A program made the translations under genes and the position numbers. Shown here one piece after another: positions 58,593 through 64,000 of a stretch of 64,000 nt of DNA. The notes below the pieces were generated by a model. The model saw only the letters and a program-made list of their open reading frames with translations, was not told the origin of the DNA and searched no databases. Location of the stretch: contig JAYKYS010000005.1 of the NCBI GenBank assembly GCA_036924285.1, positions 26,696,001 through 26,760,000 on the forward strand, written 5' to 3'. The stretch's first letter is position 1. Each line of letters opens with the position of its first letter. Source of the DNA: Asterella californica (taxonomy: Eukaryota > Streptophyta > Marchantiopsida > Marchantiales > Aytoniaceae).

Positions 58593-60527
58593 TCTGGATT
58601 CTGTACGGTTGCCATCCAGCAAGAGAAATCCACCCACTGACCTCCTAATCAAGCCAGTCACAGGATAATCCTTCCGTGTGTGAGAGAGCCAGACAGTGAT
58701 ATGAGCTCACTCTAAACTCACTCACGCTAGTTCGATTCATTGATTCTTCACTTACAGCTGGAAGTTCACAGAAGTTCTCTACCGAAAAGAAAGAACGAGA
58801 GAGAGAGAGAGAAAAGAAAAGAAAAGAAGAGTTGTGTGTATAGCCTGCCTGAGGTGGGGACAAGCTAATCCTCAGTATCAGCTACTTAACTAGTGTTAAC
58901 ATTGTTCATGCTTTTGGGGATGTTCCAAAGAAGGGAGGGGTTCTAGAGTGGGTTATGAGCTTTTCTGAGTCTCGACGAAGAATGTATCAATAGCTGCCCT
59001 CAACTGCGTTTTAGACGACTTTACTCATGGCGCAAAAAGTACCATCTTGTGCTCTACTGCAGTTTGGTGTAACTGCAGTAGGTGTATTATTCACATCAAC
59101 GGCGAGTGACCAGAAGCTGGAAGTTCTATCCGTCCACCAACCAACCAACCAACCAACCAGCACTACGCTAGTGGGTCGCACTTCTTGCCCTAATTTGTGT
59201 ATCGGGCAAAAGCCTCGTGGGAGGGCTGGACAGAAAGTGGAGTGTGAGTTCGATACCTCTTACCGTAGTAGGTCATTTGGGAGCGGTTGAAGTCCTGAAG
59301 CACCTGCTGCTATGAAAAGGGTTGCTGTGCACTTTTACCCACCACGCAGCCAGCGACCGTCACGAGAGTCGAATGTCTCGTCCATGCGCAGGTGAGATTC
59401 AATCCTGTGTAGGCCAAGCTGCGCATGGTCAGTTCACATGTCACCAAGAAACTCTAAGGTTCATCTCCAGTCTCATAGCGATATATTGCTCTAGTCTCTC
59501 TAACCCCCGTTTACGTACGTCCTGCCTATCTCTTCTGATCGTGTTTAGCTATATTTGTGATCTCATTTTACCATCAAAGCAAGCAAGTTCCTGGTCACTT
59601 CCGCATGAGTGGGTGGGTAAAGTGCCTCTCATGACTAATTCTTGACACTAAACACCGAGTATGAGTATAAAAAGCATGAAGAAACATATTCCTTTTTCCT
59701 CGCAGTGTTCACTGAGTCTGAAGAAATATTCTCTTTTGCTCCAAGAAACCCCGAAATCTTTAGGGTTTTAGCATGTCGATACTAGTCTAATGAGTCATAA
59801 CTTGTAAAGCTAGTCAATAGTTTTAGTTTGATTCTTTATTTCACAGATTAGGGATGAAGAAGTAGTCACCAAAAGCATTTTGTCTCATGGTTAAATGGTT
59901 AAATTTCTCGATTCTATGAGAGCAAACCCGCAAAATAAAATTCTTCTGGGTCACCCGGAGCACTGGGGGTTTAAAGTTACGACGGCGTTACAAGAATCTT
60001 CGACGATGTTGGAGTCTCTCTTATTGCTAGAGGGCTGGGAATCACCAAACAGATAATGTTTCTCAGAGAGAAGAAATATGTCTGATAAACAGAATTCGGG
60101 ACGAAAGGTGAAAAGGAAAATTTTACGTAATGGGAATAAACGCTCTCGAAGATTTAGCGGGTTTGAAACTCGAACTACGACCGTGTCTTCTTCTGCGTTA
60201 CTTTCAACTCCTACTCACTTCCGTGTATTGCTCCGTTAACGTCTCACTATGTATTCCGAAGGCAGCCTATTTCCGAAGAGTGAGCAGGAGGCGGACTGCA
60301 CAAAACGTATTTAGAAACGATCCTTCGTGTTGATGCAAGATATACCGTACCTTCTGGCACGTTCAAGGAGACCACCTCGTTACGCAGGCGCAGCGAATGA
60401 TGCTCACCGCAGCCTCTTATGCGATAATCCCTTCAAGTTTCAGAGATTATCCTTCAAGTTTCAGACCTGACAAGTTTTAAGCTGTATTTGTGTGTTCCTG
60501 AGTCACAGGGAAGAGCCCGAGTTTGGT
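58593..60527. other. Unassigned stretch with simple repeats
   Basis: A GA run at 58,797-58,812 and a (ccaa)n run at 59,139-59,159 are present. Open frames of up to 107 codons (59,322-59,645) have no recognised motif. Confidence 0.4.
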
Positions 60528-60559
60528 GCACGGATAAGCGCAGATACGCTTATCCGTGC
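60528..60559. repeat. Perfect 13-bp hairpin
   Basis: The stem gcacggataagcg pairs with cgcttatccgtgc around the 6-nt loop cagata. A second weaker hairpin (catctcc/ggagatg) lies at about 60,620-60,650. Confidence 0.85.
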
Positions 60560-62884
60560 GCAGATCTTTACAACGACCAAGTTTACAGGAACCAAGTTAA
60601 GACTAAACTTCTTTTTTTCATCTCCGAGAAATGCTATTCTGGAGATGAGAAACTACTGGACACGCATTTGACAGCGGCCAGTTATCTTGGTATTCACACA
60701 CATTTGGATCTTTGGGCTACATGGTGTGTCCTTCTCAAATATATACCTGAAATGTGATGCCTCAAAGGGCGTACATTCTACGATCAGTTTGAGGACCTTT
60801 TTGACCCAGCTGAGCTCGACAGCCATATAAAACGTAGATACTACAGTCAGTTTCGAACAAGAACTGCAAATAAAAAAGAATAAAGAATGCTAGCGTACAA
60901 ACCAACAGGCCCAAAGATCGATACTTGAAAAAGTATCCAAAACGAGAAAGGTGGGTATCGACGAACGAAACCCAAAACAAACACCAGCTGCATCAATTCT
61001 GGCTCGGCTTAACCGAAGTTCTGGATCCTCTGAGGATGTGAACTCTGCAACATACATGAACTAGACAGACGCAACTCTAAACCCACGCACATCAAGGACT
61101 CAGAGGTGGTGACGATAGGGAAGAGAACAGAGGCATACTATCACAGCACATGCTTCGCCACCCGAATGCTTTCTTCCATGCGACAAAAGCCCTCCGAACA
61201 CCAATGGGCTTATACACAATGACGCCGACATTCATATGAGTCTTAAATTGCTCCTACAACACCATAAAGGATTACGCTGAAATGGCTTTATGTTCCACAC
61301 CTGTCAATCGACTTTCGGGAAATTATGTACACGCACTATTATGCTCTTGACCACAAGATCAGAAAGTATTTGCACCTAAACTAGTGGAGAAGCATTCGCT
61401 CAAAAATCACCAACATGGACGCTTAGTATCGAGAACCTTGGCCCATGTGCCGGGCTCAAAACAACAGCAAGGACAAGTATATATGCTCTTGATGAGACTC
61501 AACAAGAATGACAAATTATAAGTGCATGAAAACTGCGAGTCCAGCCACCCAAGAATCCAATGATTGGCGATGTTGAATTCGTCGACGGTGAGAGAGAACT
61601 GAGACAGAGAATGGTCTGCTTGACTACCTGAGCAATAAATGATCGATAAGAATATAGATACGCTGGCAACTGGAAAATCTGCCACCCAATCAGATATGCC
61701 TTGTACCGAGTCCCACCTGGTCTTACTAGACCTGCCGAATGGATGAATCGCTCGCTCAATCGCTCCTTCGGCACTCACAGATCGCTGAACCAAAGGATGC
61801 TCTGGGTGTGTCACCTTGAGTTGGCTGGACATATGATAATAAAAACAATTAGAGACCCACAGGGGCAGAGTAAATCCAAACTTCTTTGTAACACGATAAG
61901 GATGGGATAAAAGACTTGAGATTCTTATGAAAGGCCTGTCAACCAACTGTCTCTCGCCTTCTAGACCAGAACCATTTCACGGTGTGTCTACAGCGAAGCA
62001 TCTTTCCAGGAAGCCACGCAATCATTCTCAGACCCAACCGAACATGCAAAGCTGTGTCTGCAATCAGGACTGCATTGCCAGGTAGAACGTCCACAGGGTG
62101 ACTCTCATGTACCTCATGTAGCGTTCAGTTGGCTTTCCTAGGCGAAGACCGCAAACGATCAAGTTCGCGAGAGTATCCGCATCCTTCGATTCCTGAATAA
62201 CATGACGCGTGACGGTTCAATGTTTATAGTTGTAACACATCTACTTCCTCAGCATCCATACAGTCCTAAAAGGTAACAAGATAAGATGAGGTCCCGGTCA
62301 TGTAACAAAGACACTTCCTAGCTAAAGTATGCCCAGAAGTTCTACCATGAAGAATGTACCTTGTCAAGGCTTCCAATAGCCAAGTTTCAGCATCCTCGCA
62401 TCAACCCATGTGCATACGGCAAACAGCACTTCCATTGATCCTAATTTGGAAAAAACCTTAAATTAAATAAAAGATGTGCTTAGAGGGACAGTCCAAATGT
62501 ACTTCTCGCATGGTTCTTGAGAATATGTAGAATGCTTCCTAAATCTTGGGGCGATGCACACAAGGCACGACATGGAGGTCTTCAGCGACATGCGAACGAC
62601 CGCCGAGAAAGAATATCAACATATTATCTTCCCCACGAAAGTCACAAGCTTTAGAAAGCAAGAAAAAGAAGGAAAATGCGAAAAAAAACAGAGAAAATAG
62701 CAGGCTTTGGACAAAAATGACATTTTAATTCTGAACGATCTCCGCAGATCAGGAAACCTCGGGATCTTACCAGTAGAGATCTCCGAGAAGATTGGTTGGT
62801 TAACTGCGGGACAGTAAAACCAACCAAATATCTATAAACTGAATGCTCGGAAAACAATAGAAACCTCTGAAGGGAACTGGAAAA
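60560..62884. other. Unassigned stretch
   Basis: The longest frame (179 codons, minus, 61,407-61,946) has no recognised family and an unremarkable composition; I do not call it a gene. Spliced genes on either strand cannot be excluded. Confidence 0.4.
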
Positions 62885-63020
62885 GTATGTATCTTGGTAC
62901 ATGGGAAAAGCAGTTTCCAGAGAAACAATAACTTCGGCCACATACTGCAAGGTAAATACTGGTACACGGGTAAAGCAGTTTTCTGAGAAAGCAATAACTT
63001 CCCCCGCACACTAAGGTAAC
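62885..63020. repeat. 65-bp tandem duplication
   Basis: 'ggtaca[t/c]ggg[a/t]aaagcagttt' with 'gagaaa[g]caataacttc' occurs at 62,896 and 62,961, moderately diverged. Confidence 0.8.
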
Positions 63021-63314
63021 CCCCAGATAGTTTTGAATCCATGCAAGGTGACTAAGTAGGGCCAAACGTCTAGAACAGGGACTACATCATGAGAGACTCG
63101 GAGAGAATGAAGACTAAGGGCGACTGCACTATATTCAGACGCTATGAACAGGTCGACGCCAAGCCGCTGTTAGCGCCCTAAGGACATTCGCAGTCGGCAG
63201 CCGCTGAAACCAGCAGCGAGTACGTGTGGTTACAAGTACACGGGTGGGAAGAGGACATATAATAAAACACACGCCAGTAAAGCTACGTCAGATTATGGAT
63301 GGTCATATGTCAAC

Positions 63315-63379
63315 ATGGCAAGCTCGCCAGTGGCGGAGAAGTCCTTTCGCGATGCCTTCATCGTCGTTTACCTTCCCCA
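63315..63379 (+). CDS. Possible first coding exon (21 codons plus 2 nt)
   Basis: The ATG at 63,315 in an acATGGC context starts 'MASSPVAEKSFRDAFIVVYL', and the exon could end at a strong GTGAGT donor at 63,380. Codons are GC-balanced, unlike the surrounding sequence, and an 'acatataataaa' TATA-like word lies about 60 nt upstream. No family is recognised and no acceptor-exon pair was identified in the remaining 600 bases, so this is only a candidate. Confidence 0.22.
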
Positions 63380-64000
63380 GTGAGTGCTTAGTTACTTAAT
63401 GAGACTGGGCGCTAAGGCATCAGTAGATCCACAATCCGCATAAAGTCTTTGTTTGTTGGTGAACTTAACCGCAGAGGTGGAGATCAGCAATTATTGCGAA
63501 CCCAACACTAACTACCCTACGCAACTGAGAAGGAAAGGTGAAGGCAGTGGTATAAAATATCAGGTTATCAGATTATCGGGTGTCGATCTTTCTGGAATCT
63601 TCAAAACGGTCTGATAAGCCAATCATCCAAGCAGAACTATTCCAATATCTTTATCCTCCACTGTTTCCCAAGGAAAGAAAACGATAATGAAAACCTTATA
63701 GATACGTGGGATACCAGACTCTACGGACATCAGATCATGGGTGGTAATATTTGTGGACTGGTAAACATGGTCTACTTGGCAATCAATAGTGTACTAGAGC
63801 TTGACCAAGAGCTTTCACAGTGCCTTTCTTCTCGCTGTTAACTCCTTTCCTTAAAAATCTGAAACTCGCCCCAACGATCTAGTAACTGGTGGAACATCGT
63901 AAAGCTAGTGATTCGCCGGCCAACAGATCAAATGAGCTCACGTAATCAGGTCATGGCCTAAATACGGTAAGTCGAGTTTCCTGCGTGTCAAACTTCAGAA
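63380..64000. other. Unassigned right edge
   Basis: If the 63,315 exon is real this would begin with its first intron. I see no second exon that I can support. Confidence 0.35.

Noticed and set aside
61407..61946. 179-codon minus-strand ORF as a gene
   Set aside because: No recognisable motif or neighbouring exon was found, and the overlapping frames are also open, so it is likely chance.

Overview
The window looks like gene-poor, transposon-rich nuclear DNA of a plant-lineage eukaryote. The evidence is a L1-type LINE whose ORF1 has a plant-style DUF4283 domain plus a zinc knuckle, a chromodomain Ty3/gypsy element (chromovirus), a Ty1/copia gag relic, a Mutator-like (MULE) transposase with a SWIM zinc finger, and no operons, ribosome-binding sites or dense ORFs. 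A bryophyte or other early-diverging land plant would fit, but nothing here fixes the species. Apart from one possible first exon near the right edge, I see no intact host gene.

Layout. 1-5.9 kb holds nothing I can identify. About 6.07-24.8 kb is bounded by two diverged inverted arms (left about 6.07-6.77 kb, right about 23.6-24.8 kb) that share a terminal block and a 'gcttgacggttctgcgg'-type subrepeat. Between the arms lie a broken RPA70-like zinc-ribbon OB-fold gene fragment (6.93-7.48 kb), an AT-rich stretch with several minisatellites and a broken minus-strand gene whose C-terminus resembles a 2-oxoglutarate dioxygenase/cupin fold (10.06-11.31 kb), an exact 555-bp tandem duplication (15.60-16.72 kb), a cluster of perfect hairpins (17.7-18.0 kb), a strongly GTAC-enriched block (19.8-20.5 kb), and a degenerate MULE transposase on the minus strand (20.83-23.03 kb). 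My leading interpretation is an old, very large MULE-type element that carries or accumulated cargo; the region may also be a nest of unrelated insertions.

24.8-29.3 kb is mostly unassigned, with a 105-bp minisatellite that stays in frame and a perfect 14-bp hairpin. 29.38-about 42.87 kb is one degraded L1-type LINE split by a younger complete chromovirus (33,560-41,208, minus strand). The chromovirus has 1,112- and 1,125-bp LTRs, a perfect initiator-Met primer-binding site, a purine tract and a 5-bp target duplication; its gag-protease ORF is long and open, but pol is broken by one frame change and two TGA stops. 43.14-44.45 kb is a decayed copia gag/GAG-pre-integrase fragment. 44.5-64 kb is mostly AT-rich non-coding DNA with microsatellites, short perfect hairpins, two related foldback elements (53.03 and 57.27 kb), an orphan initiator-Met primer-binding-site match (56,433) and a possible 65-nt first exon (63,315).

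No pathway can be assembled from this window. The genes are mobile-element genes, and they read as layers: old LINE, copia relic and MULE, then the younger chromovirus.
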